Shown: piece by piece, positions 23,015 to 32,789 of the stretch
How positions within the stretch are numbered: the first letter of the stretch is position 1
Layout of the letters: each line of letters starts with the position of its first letter
Source: Synergistaceae bacterium
Lineage (GTDB): Bacteria > Synergistota > Synergistia > Synergistales > Aminobacteriaceae
Length of the DNA stretch: 64,000 bases
Direction: 5' to 3'
Assembly (NCBI GenBank): GCA_018436595.1
Contig: JAHDLC010000036.1
Coordinates: 1 to 64,000 of the forward strand
Position numbers and translations under genes: made by a program
The notes under the pieces: model-generated
Database searches by the model: none
Told to the model about the DNA's origin: nothing
What the model saw: only the letters and a program-made list of their open reading frames with translations

Positions 23015-24072
23015 AAAAAGAATGGGGGCTGTGCTTCGTGGGGTTCGGCAACGTGGGTCAGGGGCTGGCCCGGCTGCTGGTGAAAAAGGAACAGGAGCTC
23101 GCTTCCAGGTGGGGCTTTTCATGCCGAACGCTGGCCGTAGTGGGAAAGACAAAGGGCGCCCTGGTCCGCCCCGAAGGGATCGGCCTGGCGGATCTTCTGC
23201 TCAGGGTCGGCCGGGGGGAGCCCCTGGGCTCGGACTCCGTTTCTCCGGTGGAGGCGGCGCTGCTTCCGGGAGTGGACATGGTGATCGACGTGACCCCCAC
23301 CAACCTGAAGGACGGCGAGCCGGGCCTGTCGCTCACCCGGGCCGCTCTCGAAGCGGGACGGCACGTGGTAACATCCGACAAGGGCCCCGTCTCCCTGGCC
23401 TTCCCGGAGCTGAAAAAACTGGCGGAAGCACGGGGCTGCAGCTACCGGTTCGAGGGTTCGGTGATGAGCGGGACCCCCTCCCTCAACCTGGCCCTTGAAT
23501 CCCTGGCGGGCTGCGATATCCTGGAGGCCAAGGGCATAATGAACGGCACCACCAATTACATCCTCACCCGCATGGAGGACGGGCTCGAATACGGCGAAGC
23601 CCTCCGGGAAGCCATGGAACGGGGGTATGCGGAGGCGGATCCGTCCGGGGACGTGGACGGCTGGGACGCGGCCGTGAAGGCCCAGATCCTTGCCGGAGTG
23701 GTGCTCGGCTCTTCCCTTTCCCTTTCATCGGTGAACCGCCGGGGGATCTCAGGGATCACGAAGAAGGACGTGGAGGACGCCCTGGCCCGGGGATACCGGA
23801 TCAAGCTGGTGGCGAAGGCCTCCCGTGCAGGGGGGACCGTCCGTGCGACGGTGGCTCCGGAGGAGGTTCCCCTGTCCCACCCGCTGGCCGGCGTTTCGGG
23901 GGCGACGAATGCCCTCACCTTCACCACCGACACCCTCGGCGACGTGACCATCATCGGCCCGGGAGCGGGAAGGGAGGAGACCGGGCAGGCTCTCCTGTCG
24001 GACATGCTCGCCATCGCCGCAGGCATGCGAAATACGAAGAGAAACCTAATAAAACAAAGCGTTTTCCATTGA
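23005..24072 (+). CDS. hom: Homoserine dehydrogenase
   Basis: This enzyme reduces aspartate semialdehyde to homoserine, the branch point for Thr and Met. The 355-aa protein has an N-terminal Rossmann motif (VGFGNVGQGLARLL), the conserved TSDKGPVSLAFPEL with the key Lys, and the catalytic domain sequence GTTNYILTRME...YAEADPSGDVDGWDAAVKAQILA. It lacks the C-terminal ACT domain found in 430-aa forms, so feedback on the enzyme may be weak and control may rest on the upstream attenuator. Its ATG lies inside the end of lysC with GAAAGGGG upstream. Confidence 0.95.
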   Translation: MRVEKEWGLCFVGFGNVGQGLARLLVKKEQELASRWGFSCRTLAVVGKTKGALVRPEGIGLADLLLRVGRGEPLGSDSVSPVEAALLPGVDMVIDVTPTNLKDGEPGLSLTRAALEAGRHVVTSDKGPVSLAFPELKKLAEARGCSYRFEGSVMSGTPSLNLALESLAGCDILEAKGIMNGTTNYILTRMEDGLEYGEALREAMERGYAEADPSGDVDGWDAAVKAQILAGVVLGSSLSLSSVNRRGISGITKKDVEDALARGYRIKLVAKASRAGGTVRATVAPEEVPLSHPLAGVSGATNALTFTTDTLGDVTIIGPGAGREETGQALLSDMLAIAAGMRNTKRNLIKQSVFH

Positions 24073-24096
24073 CTTATTTTTTATTTTAAGTAAAAT
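24069..24096 (+). promoter_or_regulatory. Promoter of the Lrp-lysE pair
   Basis: TTGACT at 24069-24074 and TAAAAT at 24091-24096 are 16 nt apart, inside an AT-rich tract that begins at the end of hom. The expected transcription start (about 24103) is next to the ATG at 24105, so the mRNA may have no leader. Confidence 0.65.
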
Positions 24097-24104
24097 GGCC
24101 AATT

Positions 24105-24584
24105 ATGGCTTATAAAAATAACACTCTCGACGAAACGGATCTCCGGCTGCTGAACATCCTCTGGAACAGCGGCCGGGCAACCCTGGCGGAGATGGGGAAG
24201 GACTGCGGCCTGTCAGCCCCCGGAGTGGCGGACAGGCTCCGCAGGCTGGAGCGGAACGGGGTCATCCTGGGCTATGCCCCCCGGATCGGCCTCGCCGCCG
24301 CCGGATTCGGGCTGACGGCCTTCGTGGAAGTCACCCTCGGACATCCTTCTTCCCGGGAGGCGTTCCTGGACCTGGCGGCGTCCCTTCCTGAAATTCGGGA
24401 ATGCCACCACGTAACGGGCAGCTCCGATTACCTGCTGAAGGTCGCCTGTTCAGGCACCGCTCACCTGGAGGAGCTGATCTCCGAAAGGCTGAAGGGATGC
24501 CCCGGGGTGACGGCCACCAGGACATCCGTGGTCCTGTCCACTCCCAGGGACCGCCCCGAATCTCCCCTTCCTGACCTGCCATGA
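24105..24584 (+). CDS. Lrp/AsnC family transcriptional regulator
   Basis: This 159-aa regulator has an N-terminal winged HTH (LDETDLRLLNILWNSGRATLAEMGKDCGLSAPGVADRLRRLERNGVILGYAPRI) and a C-terminal RAM effector-binding domain (GFGLTAFVEVTLGH...VTGSSDYLLKVAC). Such proteins usually bind amino acids as octamers. There is no Shine-Dalgarno sequence, and the promoter -10 lies only 9 nt before the ATG, so translation may be leaderless. The stop overlaps the start of a LysE-family exporter gene by 4 nt. Lrp regulators next to LysE exporters commonly control them. Confidence 0.93.
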   Translation: MAYKNNTLDETDLRLLNILWNSGRATLAEMGKDCGLSAPGVADRLRRLERNGVILGYAPRIGLAAAGFGLTAFVEVTLGHPSSREAFLDLAASLPEIRECHHVTGSSDYLLKVACSGTAHLEELISERLKGCPGVTATRTSVVLSTPRDRPESPLPDLP

Positions 24585-25189
24585 CTGTTCCGGGCGAGGT
24601 CCTGCTGTTCTTCCGGGGAGCGATACTGGGTTTTTCCATCGCGGCTCCCGTAGGCCCCATCGGCATCCTGTGCATCCGGCGCACCCTCGATGGAGGATTC
24701 CGCTCCGGCTTTCTCTCGGGTCTGGGCGCGGCGACCGCAGACGGTCTTTACGGTCTGGCAGCGGCTCTCGGGCTGGCCGCCCTGTCGTCCTTTCTCCTGG
24801 AATGGAACGGGCCTCTCCGGACCGGAGGGGGGCTCTTCCTGCTCTATCTCGGCCTTCGGGCTCTCCTCGACCGCTCCGCTCCCCCCGCGGAAGGACAGCC
24901 TGCCCGGACTGCCCCGGGGACGACAGACTATTTTTCCACCCTTTTCCTCACCCTCACAAACCCCATGACCATCCTGAGCTTCTCTGCCATCTTCACGGGC
25001 CTCGGGCCCATACTGTCCCCCTGGACGCTCGTGGCCGGGGTGTTCTCCGGCTCGGCCGCATGGTGGCTCATCCTCTGCGGAACCGCGGACCGTCTGGGGA
25101 CCATGATCTCTCCGGCAGCCCTGCTATGGATCCGCAGGGGATCCGGCATTCTTCTCGCTTCCTTCGGCCTGTCCGTTCTCCTTTTCTGA
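24581..25189 (+). CDS. LysE/RhtB family amino acid exporter
   Basis: This 202-aa membrane protein has about six helices and the LysE family start (FFRGAILGFSIAAPVGPIGILCIRRTLDGGFRSGFLSGLGAATADGLYG). The later LTLTNPMTILSFSAIFTGLG is the second conserved repeat. The start codon overlaps the Lrp gene stop (ATGA). The exported amino acid is unknown. Because the pair follows the aspartokinase-homoserine dehydrogenase genes, an aspartate-family amino acid such as threonine, homoserine or lysine is plausible. Confidence 0.92.
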   Translation: MTVPGEVLLFFRGAILGFSIAAPVGPIGILCIRRTLDGGFRSGFLSGLGAATADGLYGLAAALGLAALSSFLLEWNGPLRTGGGLFLLYLGLRALLDRSAPPAEGQPARTAPGTTDYFSTLFLTLTNPMTILSFSAIFTGLGPILSPWTLVAGVFSGSAAWWLILCGTADRLGTMISPAALLWIRRGSGILLASFGLSVLLF

Positions 25190-25330
25190 TACACCCCGGG
25201 TGATCCGGAAAGGGTTTTTTGCATTTTCCTCTTTTTTCCAGTGAACAAAATGGACGAAAGTCTTTCCCTCACTCTTTTTCAAGGTATACTACTTTTAAAT
25301 TGGCGATAAATTTACTTTTGAGAGGCCGCC

Positions 25331-28006
25331 ATGTCCTTGCGGAAAAAGGTGTTTCTGTACATCCTGGTCACCATTCTGTTCCTGATCCTGCTGATGAGCC
25401 TCACCTCCAACTTTCTGGCCATGAAGGCTTTTGAAGGCGTGGAGCGGCGGTTTTTCGAGCAGGATATGGCCCGCGTGCGCAGCAGGCTGGCCGAAGAGCT
25501 CCACATCGTCGGCAGATATGCCTTCGACTGGGGGGCCTGGGACAGCATGTACTTGTTCATGGAGAGAAAGGAACCCTCCCGCTTCCAGGAAATGCTCGAC
25601 CCCATAAGCCTCCGGGCTCTCGGTCTCGACATCCTCGCCGTGGTCGATACGGACCTCTCGCCGGTCGTGGCCTACTCCGTCACCGAGACGGGGGGAGAGA
25701 AAAAGCTTTCCCCGGAAACCATCGCCGGTTTGAAGGCCCTGGCGCCGGATCTTCTGAAAGCCGCTTCGGACGGCTACCTCAGGGACATCCTCTTGCTCGG
25801 GGATGATCTGTACCTGGCGGGAGTCAGCCCCATCCTCCTCACAAACCACATGGGCCCTTCCAGGGGCTTTCTTCTCACCGGGTCGGCCCTGAAGAAAAAA
25901 ATACCCGAGATCGCGGCGAGCCTGGGAACCCGTTTTTCAGTCGTTCCGGCTCCCGGGGCCGCCCCCGCAGAGGGAAGTGTCGAGATAACGACCGATTCTT
26001 CAGGCATGGCGACGGTGCGGCAGCGCTGGCAGAAATTCCTGGACCAGGCGCCTCCCCTGGAAATACGGCTCACCGAACCGAGGGAAATCTACACCGAGGG
26101 ACGGCGGGCGATTTTTCACTCCTACCTCTGGATTTTCCTGAGCGGGGGCGGCATCCTCTTGGTGGTCATGGTCCTGATGGATTCCCTCGTGCTGCGCCGG
26201 CTGGACAGCCTTCGCTCCGTTTCCGACAGGATCGTCAGCGGCGGAGGCATCGGTATCCGGGTGCCCGTCTCGGGAGACGACGAAATCTCGGTCCTGTCGT
26301 CCTCCTTCAATACCCTCCTCGATACCCTTGAAAACCTCGTGGCCGAGATTCCCGACCCCCTGTTCATCTGCGATCCCGACGGCCGGATTCTCACGGCCAA
26401 CAGGGAGGCCCACCGCGTCCTTGCCCTCGGTAATCCCGGAGAACTCTCAGGCAGGGATGTCTCTTCCATCCTGAAGCCTGCGGAGAACCCGAAAGAAACG
26501 GGGGAGGATTCCAGGACCGGCGTTATATTCAGCAGCGCCGACATGTTCGAGGCAACCTTCGAACGACGGGACGGCACATGCCTTCCGGTGGAGATCAGGA
26601 GGCAGGAGATCCGGTACGGAAAACGGACTCTCGTCCTCCTCCTCGCCCGGGACCTCACCGAGAGAAAGGGCTTTGAACAGCGCCTCGCCAGGAAGGCCTA
26701 TTTCGACGACCTTACCGGTCTCCCGAACCGCTCCGCCTTCATCGAGGACCTGAACAGGGCCCTGAAGGAGCGGAACGGTTTCGGTGAGGTTCTCTGCGCC
26801 GCCACACTCAACCTCGACCGGTTCAAGCTCGTCAACGAGCAGGTGGGGAACGTGAACGGCGACAGAATCCTCCTGCTCATCGGCCGGAGGATCGAGGAGA
26901 CCATCGGGGAGGATGCGCGGCTCTACCGAACGGGCGGCGATGAATTTTCCATCCTGACTCCCATGCCCGCCCCTCCGCGGCTCAGGGAGAAGGCCGAAAA
27001 CCTCATGGAGAACATCCACAAGGCCGTGGGGGTTCCCTGCCCCGTGGGGAGCGACACCATCTTTCCCAGCGTGAGCATCGGCGTCGTTCCGGACATTTTC
27101 CGGTGCGCCTCGCCTTCAGACGTGGTCAACCGGGCCCACCAGGCCCTGAAGGAGGCCAAGAAGGCCGGCCTTGGCTTCACTTCCTTCCATTACGGCGACA
27201 ATGACGGCTCCGTTCCCGAGACGGTGAACATCCTGCGCCTGAGCGCCGAAATGAACGCCGGACTGGAGAAGGGAGAGTTCATCCCCTTCTACCAGCCTAT
27301 TTACTCAACCTCCGACGGCTCCATCACCGGATTTGAAACCCTTGCCCGGTGGATGCACCCTTCCAGGGGACTCCTCCCCCCGTCGGAATTCATTCCCATG
27401 GCGGAGCACACCGGTTTTGTGGGAAAGATCGACCTCCACATGATGGAACACGCCCTGGGAGCCTCCGAGGCGATGCGGGGACGAAATCCCTCCGCTCCGC
27501 CCTTCTTCTCGTCCAACGGGTCGCCCCTTTTCTTCCGGATGCCCTACACGGAGGAGATCCTGGAGACCTTCCTGAACAGGACGGGGGCGGATCCGACCCT
27601 CTTCACCCTGGAAGTCACCGAGAGCCTGCTGATCGAAAACCTCGGGGAGGTGTCAAGAAAACTCAACAGGCTGAAAGAAATCGGAATCAGCATCGCCCTC
27701 GACGATTTCGGCACCGGCTATTCGTCCCTCCAGTACATCAACCAGCTTCCCTTCGACTACGTGAAGCTGGATAAATCCTTCGTCGCCAGGCTTTTCGACT
27801 CCGAGAAGGACATGCGCCTGCTCCGGACGATCATCAACATGGCCGGGGAACTCCGGCTGGAGGTCATCGCCGAGGGAGTGGAAACGCAGGAGCAGCTTGA
27901 ATGGCTCACCAGGGCGGGGTGCGGGAAAGTTCAGGGATACCTCTTCTCGAAGCCCGTTCCCTGGGAGGACGTGAAAAGAATGATGGGAGGCGAAGAAAGA
28001 CAGTGA
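25331..28006 (+). CDS. Membrane sensor with CHASE4, HAMP, PAS, GGDEF and EAL domains
   Basis: This 891-aa cyclic-di-GMP signalling protein has a first membrane helix at about residues 8-30, an extracellular CHASE4 domain (about 45-240, with [14 protein letters not shown]), a second helix at about 262-283 and HAMP at about 285-335. A PAS domain follows (about 337-450, [19 protein letters not shown]). The GGDEF domain (about 455-620) has an intact active-site loop, [11 protein letters not shown]. In the EAL domain (about 640-885) the signature is ETL rather than [28 protein letters not shown] and AEGVET are present, so phosphodiesterase activity remains likely. The ATG follows GAGAGG. The gene overlaps the next one. 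Confidence 0.93.
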   Translation: MSLRKKVFLYILVTILFLILLMSLTSNFLAMKAFEGVERRFFEQDMARVRSRLAEELHIVGRYAFDWGAWDSMYLFMERKEPSRFQEMLDPISLRALGLDILAVVDTDLSPVVAYSVTETGGEKKLSPETIAGLKALAPDLLKAASDGYLRDILLLGDDLYLAGVSPILLTNHMGPSRGFLLTGSALKKKIPEIAASLGTRFSVVPAPGAAPAEGSVEITTDSSGMATVRQRWQKFLDQAPPLEIRLTEPREIYTEGRRAIFHSYLWIFLSGGGILLVVMVLMDSLVLRRLDSLRSVSDRIVSGGGIGIRVPVSGDDEISVLSSSFNTLLDTLENLVAEIPDPLFICDPDGRILTANREAHRVLALGNPGELSGRDVSSILKPAENPKETGEDSRTGVIFSSADMFEATFERRDGTCLPVEIRRQEIRYGKRTLVLLLARDLTERKGFEQRLARKAYFDDLTGLPNRSAFIEDLNRALKERNGFGEVLCAATLNLDRFKLVNEQVGNVNGDRILLLIGRRIEETIGEDARLYRTGGDEFSILTPMPAPPRLREKAENLMENIHKAVGVPCPVGSDTIFPSVSIGVVPDIFRCASPSDVVNRAHQALKEAKKAGLGFTSFHYGDNDGSVPETVNILRLSAEMNAGLEKGEFIPFYQPIYSTSDGSITGFETLARWMHPSRGLLPPSEFIPMAEHTGFVGKIDLHMMEHALGASEAMRGRNPSAPPFFSSNGSPLFFRMPYTEEILETFLNRTGADPTLFTLEVTESLLIENLGEVSRKLNRLKEIGISIALDDFGTGYSSLQYINQLPFDYVKLDKSFVARLFDSEKDMRLLRTIINMAGELRLEVIAEGVETQEQLEWLTRAGCGKVQGYLFSKPVPWEDVKRMMGGEERQ

Positions 28007-29649
28007 CGGATTCCGGAAAAATGAAATTTCCCCTCGCGCTCCTTCTTGCGGCTGTTCTTTTTCTTTTTCCCGCTCCTCTTCCGGCGGAGGCATCCACCGC
28101 ACGGGTGCCCGTCCTCTTTCTGGGGGATCTCCACAGCCAGCTCCTGCCCGTCTCCCTCAAGGCGAACAAGACCACGGTCCTTTTCGGCGGACTGGTCAAC
28201 GGCGCGTCTCTCCTGGCAAGGGAGCGGTCGGCGGAACCTTCGGCCCTCGTCCTCCAGGGAGGGGATGCCGTCTCGGGCATCATGTGGCTTCATTTTGCCG
28301 GAGAACCGGAGTTCTCAGCCCTTGAAACCGCCGGCGTGCAGGCCTTCCTCCTGGGAAACCACGAATTCAACTACGGCCCGGACCATTTGAAAAAGGGGCT
28401 GGGAAGGACGTCCATGGCCGCCCTGGCATCGAACCTGTATTTTGACGATCCGGACCTGGCGGAACGGGTTTCCAGGTGTGTGATCCTGGAGTCGGGAAAG
28501 GTGAAAGTGGGCGTCTTCGGCATCGCCTCGCCCAACCTCTTTGCCCAGGCGAGCCCGGGGCCTGGAGTACACCTCAACAGGAATATCCGGACCATGTCCT
28601 TGAGAATGGCCGGCGAACTCCGGGAAAAAGGAGCGGAAGTCGTCATCGCCCTCAGCCGCCTTTCACGGGAGGAGAACAAACACCTCGCGGAGTCGGTGGA
28701 GGGGATCCACGCCATACTCGGAGGCTCCTCCCACGAGGAGAGTCCCGAGCCCCTTTTCGTCCGGGGCCCGAACGGCTGGGAAACCCTCCTGGCCGAATCG
28801 GGGGCCTACGGGGCCTTCGTCGGGAAGCTGACGCTCGACGTCAGGAACGGCCGGATCAGCAGACAGGGAACGACATGGAGCCTTCTCCGGGTCACCCCTG
28901 AAGCGGGAAGCCATCAGGAAGTGGAACGCATCGCCCGGACTTTCGAGGAAAGGCTGAACGAAACCCTTATCTCCACGGTAGGGATCTTTGAAAACTATGC
29001 CGACGGCAGGGCTCTCACGGTGAGATCGGGGGAAAGCCCCCTCGGAAACTTCATCACCGACGCCCTGCGGTGGCGCTTCAGGACGGATATCGGCATGATC
29101 AACGGCGGGGGCGTCCGGGGCGACAGGATTTTCCCCGCGGGAAACGTGTCCTGGAAGACACTGCTGGAGATATTGCCCTACAACAACCCCATCCATATCG
29201 TCACCCTGAAGGGCAGTCAGATCCGGCAGATCCTCGAATTGTCAGCCGGTGCGCTGAAAGGCGGCCCGGACGATCATTACGACCCGAACAACCGCCCCCA
29301 CACCGGGGCGTTCCTCCAGCTCTCCGGCTTGCGGGTGGAATACTCTCTCCGGGGGATTCCCTCCCTCGTGGATACAACCGGCAGGCTCTTACGGTGGGGA
29401 AACCGGCTCCGGAGCGTGGCCGTCCTCAGCGGCGAAGAGTGGGTTCCCCTGGAAGACGGCAGGGAGTACACCGTGGCGGTGAATTCCTGGACCGCCGGGG
29501 GAGGCGACAGGCTCTTCGTCTTTGCGGAAGGAACGGCGGAAAAAACGGACATCAGGGACATCGACACCGTGGCAGAATACCTCATGAGCAGGAAGAACAC
29601 AAGGGTCCGCTTTCAAAGGGACGGGAGGATCACCATCACCGATTCCTGA
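28003..29649 (+). CDS. 5'-nucleotidase/UshA-like metallophosphoesterase, exported
   Basis: This protein of about 548 aa has a signal peptide (hydrophobic [21 protein letters not shown]). The N-terminal calcineurin-like phosphoesterase domain shows [30 protein letters not shown] and [17 protein letters not shown]. The C-terminal 5'-nucleotidase domain (from about residue 350) shows [43 protein letters not shown] and [17 protein letters not shown]. Some metal-ligand regions differ from canonical DxHxH (here DLHSQ). The start may be the GTG at 28003, which overlaps the previous stop, or the ATG at 28021. It probably hydrolyses nucleotides or related phosphoesters outside the cytoplasm. Confidence 0.9.
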   Translation: MTDSGKMKFPLALLLAAVLFLFPAPLPAEASTARVPVLFLGDLHSQLLPVSLKANKTTVLFGGLVNGASLLARERSAEPSALVLQGGDAVSGIMWLHFAGEPEFSALETAGVQAFLLGNHEFNYGPDHLKKGLGRTSMAALASNLYFDDPDLAERVSRCVILESGKVKVGVFGIASPNLFAQASPGPGVHLNRNIRTMSLRMAGELREKGAEVVIALSRLSREENKHLAESVEGIHAILGGSSHEESPEPLFVRGPNGWETLLAESGAYGAFVGKLTLDVRNGRISRQGTTWSLLRVTPEAGSHQEVERIARTFEERLNETLISTVGIFENYADGRALTVRSGESPLGNFITDALRWRFRTDIGMINGGGVRGDRIFPAGNVSWKTLLEILPYNNPIHIVTLKGSQIRQILELSAGALKGGPDDHYDPNNRPHTGAFLQLSGLRVEYSLRGIPSLVDTTGRLLRWGNRLRSVAVLSGEEWVPLEDGREYTVAVNSWTAGGGDRLFVFAEGTAEKTDIRDIDTVAEYLMSRKNTRVRFQRDGRITITDS

Positions 29650-29680
29650 GAGCAATACGCCGTTCGTTGTCATCCGGTTC

Positions 29681-30184
29681 GTTGTCATCCCGAGGAGCGG
29701 CTTCAGGCGACGAGGGATCTCGGGTTTAGGGCCTTCCAGAATCAAGTGCAAGATCCTTCGCTCCGCTCAGGATGACAACCGAGTCCTGTCATCCTGAGGA
29801 GCAGCTTCAGGCGACGATCACGGAACATCCCCGGAGGGGAAAAGGACACGTTTTTTCAATGGATCCGGTAGGAGGGGGCCAAGCGCCTTCTCCTACTGTT
29901 TTTTGTTGCTTGAACCAGATCCTTCGGCGATGAAGCCGCCTCAGGATGACAAAGTCTGTTGTCATCCCGAGGAGCAGCTTCAGGCGACGATCGCGGAGCA
30001 TCCCCGGAGGGGGCGAGGGACCCGCTTTTGATTCTGGAGAGATTCAACTGCGAGATCCCTCGCGTTCGCTCGGGATGACAAACGAGCCCGGGATGACAAA
30101 CCCTGTGTCGTCCTGAGCGACAGCGAAGGACCTGGTTTTTGCTGCTGCGACCAGGTCCTTCGTCTCTGCGCTCTCAGTATGACA
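29681..30184. repeat. Cluster of four palindromic GTCATCC...GGATGAC repeats
   Basis: Four imperfect inverted-repeat units fill this 553-bp gap: about 29681-29779, 29787-29953, 29959-30082 and 30106-30184. Each starts with a form of TTGTCATCCTGAGGAGCAG or GTCGTCCTGAGCGACAG and ends with the complement (CTCAGGATGACAA or similar). Inner segments such as CTTCAGGCGACGATC and GCATCCCCGGAGGGG recur directly. Unit length is irregular and no ORF is supported. Such GTCATCCTGAG repeats are known as dispersed intergenic repeats in many genomes. The cluster lies between the convergent nucleotidase and ggt genes and may also stop transcription. Confidence 0.85.
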
Positions 30185-30202
30185 GCATTTCCGCTTTCGG
30201 TC

Positions 30203-31828
30203 TTACCAGACCGCCGCGCAGCCGTCGGTCCGGGACTCGGTGGCGCCGCCGAGGGTTCCCTCGGGTGTCCGCCAGATGATCTCTCCCCTGCCGAAGGAGT
30301 TGGACTCCAGCTCGAACTTCATGGCGTGTCCCCTCCGGTCGAGGCTCTGGGCCACGGCCGGAGAGAACCCCGGCTCAACGGAAACGTTCATGCCGCCCAT
30401 CCACTGCCACCGGGGGGCGTCCAGGGCCTGCTGGGGGTTCATCTCGAAGTCCACGGTGTTCATCACCACCTGGACGTGGCCCTGGGGCTGCATGAAGCCG
30501 CCCATGACGCCGAAGGGACCGACGGGAACGCCGTCCTTCGTGAGGAACGCCGGGATGATGGTGTTGTAGGGGCGCTTTCCCGGCTCGAGAACGTTGGGGT
30601 GTCCCTTCTGCAGAGAGAAGCAGTGGCCCCGGTTGTTCAGGGCGATGCCCGTCTCCGGGATGACCACGCCCGAGCCGAATCCCATGTAGTTGCTCTGGAT
30701 GTAGGAGATCATGTTCCCCTCGCCGTCGGCGGCGCAGAGGTAGACGGTTCCTCCGGGCATCGGGTTTCCGGCCTTCCGGTCCTCCGCCTCCTCGCCCAGC
30801 AGGGCCCTCCTGGCGTCGGCATAGGCGCCGTCAAGAAGCTCCTTCACGGGAACGGCGGCGTAGCGGGTGTCCGCCACGTACCGGTGGGCGTCGGCGAACC
30901 CCATCTTGATGGCCTCGATCTGCCGGTGCACCGTGAGGGGATCGTCGTGGGACGAGAACCGGAAACCCCTGAGGATGGAGAGGGCGAGAAGGGCCACGAT
31001 GCCCTGCCCGTTGGGCGGAATTTCCCAGACGTCGTATCCCCTGTAGTTCACGCTGATGGGCTCCACCCACTCGGGGCGGAAGGATCCCAGGTCCTCGGCC
31101 GAGAAGTATCCGCCGGTCTTCCGGGCGGCGGCCACGATTCTGTCCGCGATCTCGCCCTCGTAGAAGGACCGGGCGTCCGTGGCCCCTATCAGTTCCAGGG
31201 TCCGGGCGTGGGCATCGGAGGACCAGATCTCTCCGGCCCTAGGGGCCAGGCCTGAAGGAGCGAAAGTGTCGAACCAGGCCCTGAACTCATCCCCTTTCTC
31301 CCGGGCGTACTTCCTGTAGGCAAGTTCCCAGTGGTGGGCCGTGGTGACCGAGACGGCGTGGCCGTTCCGGGCGAGGAACACCGCTGGGGCAAGATTTTCG
31401 GCCAGGGACAGCTTCCCCGCCGTTTTCGTCAGCTCCGCCCATGCGGCGGGAGCACCGGGAACCGTGGCGGGCGTCCAGCCGTAGGTAGGCAGGTGGCCGT
31501 CCCGCGAGGGATCGGTCCATCCCTTCGCCTCGGCCACATCCAGAGAAAGGGCCCGGGGGATGGGACCGCTGGAGTTGAATCCCCTGAGTTTTCCGTCCTT
31601 CCACAGGATGGCGAAGGCGTCGCTGCCGATGCCGTTGGCCGTGGGCTCCACCACCGTCAGGGCCGCAGCGGTGGCCACGATGGCGTCCACGGCGTTGCCG
31701 CCCTTCTTGAGCACGTCGAGTCCCGCCTGGGCCGCCAGGGGGTGGGACGCGCAGACCATTCCCCGGGAGGCGTACATCATGTTCCTCCTCGAGGGGTAGG
31801 GGTAATAATGGGGATCGTATTTCACCAT
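30203..31828 (-). CDS. Gamma-glutamyltransferase family protein
   Basis: This 541-aa Ntn-hydrolase cleaves gamma-glutamyl bonds. The precursor cuts itself before a catalytic Thr, here probably the Thr of GGTVYLCAADGEGNMISYIQSNY (about residue 350). Other family marks are MVCASHPLAAQAGLDVLKKGGNAVDAIVATAAALTVVEPTANGIGSD at the N-terminus and PYNTIIPAFLTKDGVPVGPFGVMGGFMQPQGHVQV in the small subunit. No signal peptide is present, so it should act in the cytoplasm. It is the last gene of the peptide-uptake operon, which suggests that imported gamma-glutamyl peptides are the substrates. Confidence 0.92.
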   Translation of the reverse strand: MVKYDPHYYPYPSRRNMMYASRGMVCASHPLAAQAGLDVLKKGGNAVDAIVATAAALTVVEPTANGIGSDAFAILWKDGKLRGFNSSGPIPRALSLDVAEAKGWTDPSRDGHLPTYGWTPATVPGAPAAWAELTKTAGKLSLAENLAPAVFLARNGHAVSVTTAHHWELAYRKYAREKGDEFRAWFDTFAPSGLAPRAGEIWSSDAHARTLELIGATDARSFYEGEIADRIVAAARKTGGYFSAEDLGSFRPEWVEPISVNYRGYDVWEIPPNGQGIVALLALSILRGFRFSSHDDPLTVHRQIEAIKMGFADAHRYVADTRYAAVPVKELLDGAYADARRALLGEEAEDRKAGNPMPGGTVYLCAADGEGNMISYIQSNYMGFGSGVVIPETGIALNNRGHCFSLQKGHPNVLEPGKRPYNTIIPAFLTKDGVPVGPFGVMGGFMQPQGHVQVVMNTVDFEMNPQQALDAPRWQWMGGMNVSVEPGFSPAVAQSLDRRGHAMKFELESNSFGRGEIIWRTPEGTLGGATESRTDGCAAVW

Positions 31829-31844
31829 GGCTGTGTCCTCCTTT

Positions 31845-32789
31845 TCATTTCACCTTGTGGCAGGCCACGAAATGGCCGCCTCCCCTGTCCGTCAGGGGAG
31901 GCTCCTCCCGGGAACAGATGTCCATCTTCCAGGGGCAGCGGGTGTGGAACCTGCAACCGGACGGGGGGTTGATGGGGCTGGGAACCCCTCCGCTGAGGAT
32001 GAACCGCTCGCGCTTCCGGTCGAGCTTCGGGATGGGCACCGCCGCGAGAAGGGCCTGGGAGTAGGGATGGAGCGTGTTGCTGAAAAGCTCCAGGGACGGC
32101 GACGACTCCACGATCTTCCCGAGGTACATGACCGCGATGCGGTTGCTGATGTGCTTCACCACCGACAGGTCGTGGGAGACGAAAAGATAGGTGAGCTTCA
32201 TGGTCTCCTGGAGTTCCTGCAGCAGGTTCAGTATCTGGGCCTGGATGGATACGTCAAGGGCGGAGACGGGCTCGTCGCAGACGATGAAGCTCGGCGACAG
32301 GGAGAGCGCCCGGGCGATGCCCACCCGCTGGCGTCTGCCCCCGTCGAGCTCATGGGGGTATTTGTAGAAGAGCCGGGGGCTCAGTCCCACCTTCTCCATG
32401 AGGGCGTCCACCATTTCCTCCCGCTCCCGCTTCGAGCCCATGCCGAAGATCTCCAGGGGCTTGCCGATGGTCTCCCCGATGCTCTTTCTCGGGTCGAGGG
32501 AGGAGAAGGGGTCCTGAAAGATGATCTGCATTTCCTTCCGCATGTCGTGGAGGGTCTTTTTGTCCGCAGAGGCGATGTCACGGCCGCGGTAGAGGATCCG
32601 TCCGGACGTGGCCTCGATGAGCCGTATGAGGAGCCTTCCCGTGGTGGACTTGCCGCAGCCCGACTCGCCCACGAGACCGAGGGTCTCCCCTTCCTTTATG
32701 GCGAAGGATACGTCGTCCACGGCGTGGACGTTTCCCGCCGCCACGGGAAAATACTTGACCAGGTTTTCGACCTTGATGAGATCAGCCAT
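31845..32789 (-). CDS. Oligopeptide ABC transporter ATP-binding protein (OppF/DppF type)
   Basis: This 314-aa ATPase pairs with the OppD-type protein encoded just upstream. It has Walker [10 protein letters not shown], the Q-loop in [14 protein letters not shown], Walker [14 protein letters not shown] and the OppF C-terminal extension with [30 protein letters not shown], whose cysteines bind an iron-sulfur cluster in relatives. The ABC signature reads LDGGRRQR instead of LSGGQRQR, so the key Ser is Asp; this is unusual and may make one ATP site weak. The gene overlaps the OppD-type gene by 8 nt and is followed by ggt. Confidence 0.94.
   Translation of the reverse strand: MADLIKVENLVKYFPVAAGNVHAVDDVSFAIKEGETLGLVGESGCGKSTTGRLLIRLIEATSGRILYRGRDIASADKKTLHDMRKEMQIIFQDPFSSLDPRKSIGETIGKPLEIFGMGSKREREEMVDALMEKVGLSPRLFYKYPHELDGGRRQRVGIARALSLSPSFIVCDEPVSALDVSIQAQILNLLQELQETMKLTYLFVSHDLSVVKHISNRIAVMYLGKIVESSPSLELFSNTLHPYSQALLAAVPIPKLDRKRERFILSGGVPSPINPPSGCRFHTRCPWKMDICSREEPPLTDRGGGHFVACHKVK

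Noticed and set aside
29681-30184. Possible CRISPR array
   Set aside because: The repeats are palindromic, vary in sequence and length, have irregular spacing (about 80-165 nt), and no cas gene is near.
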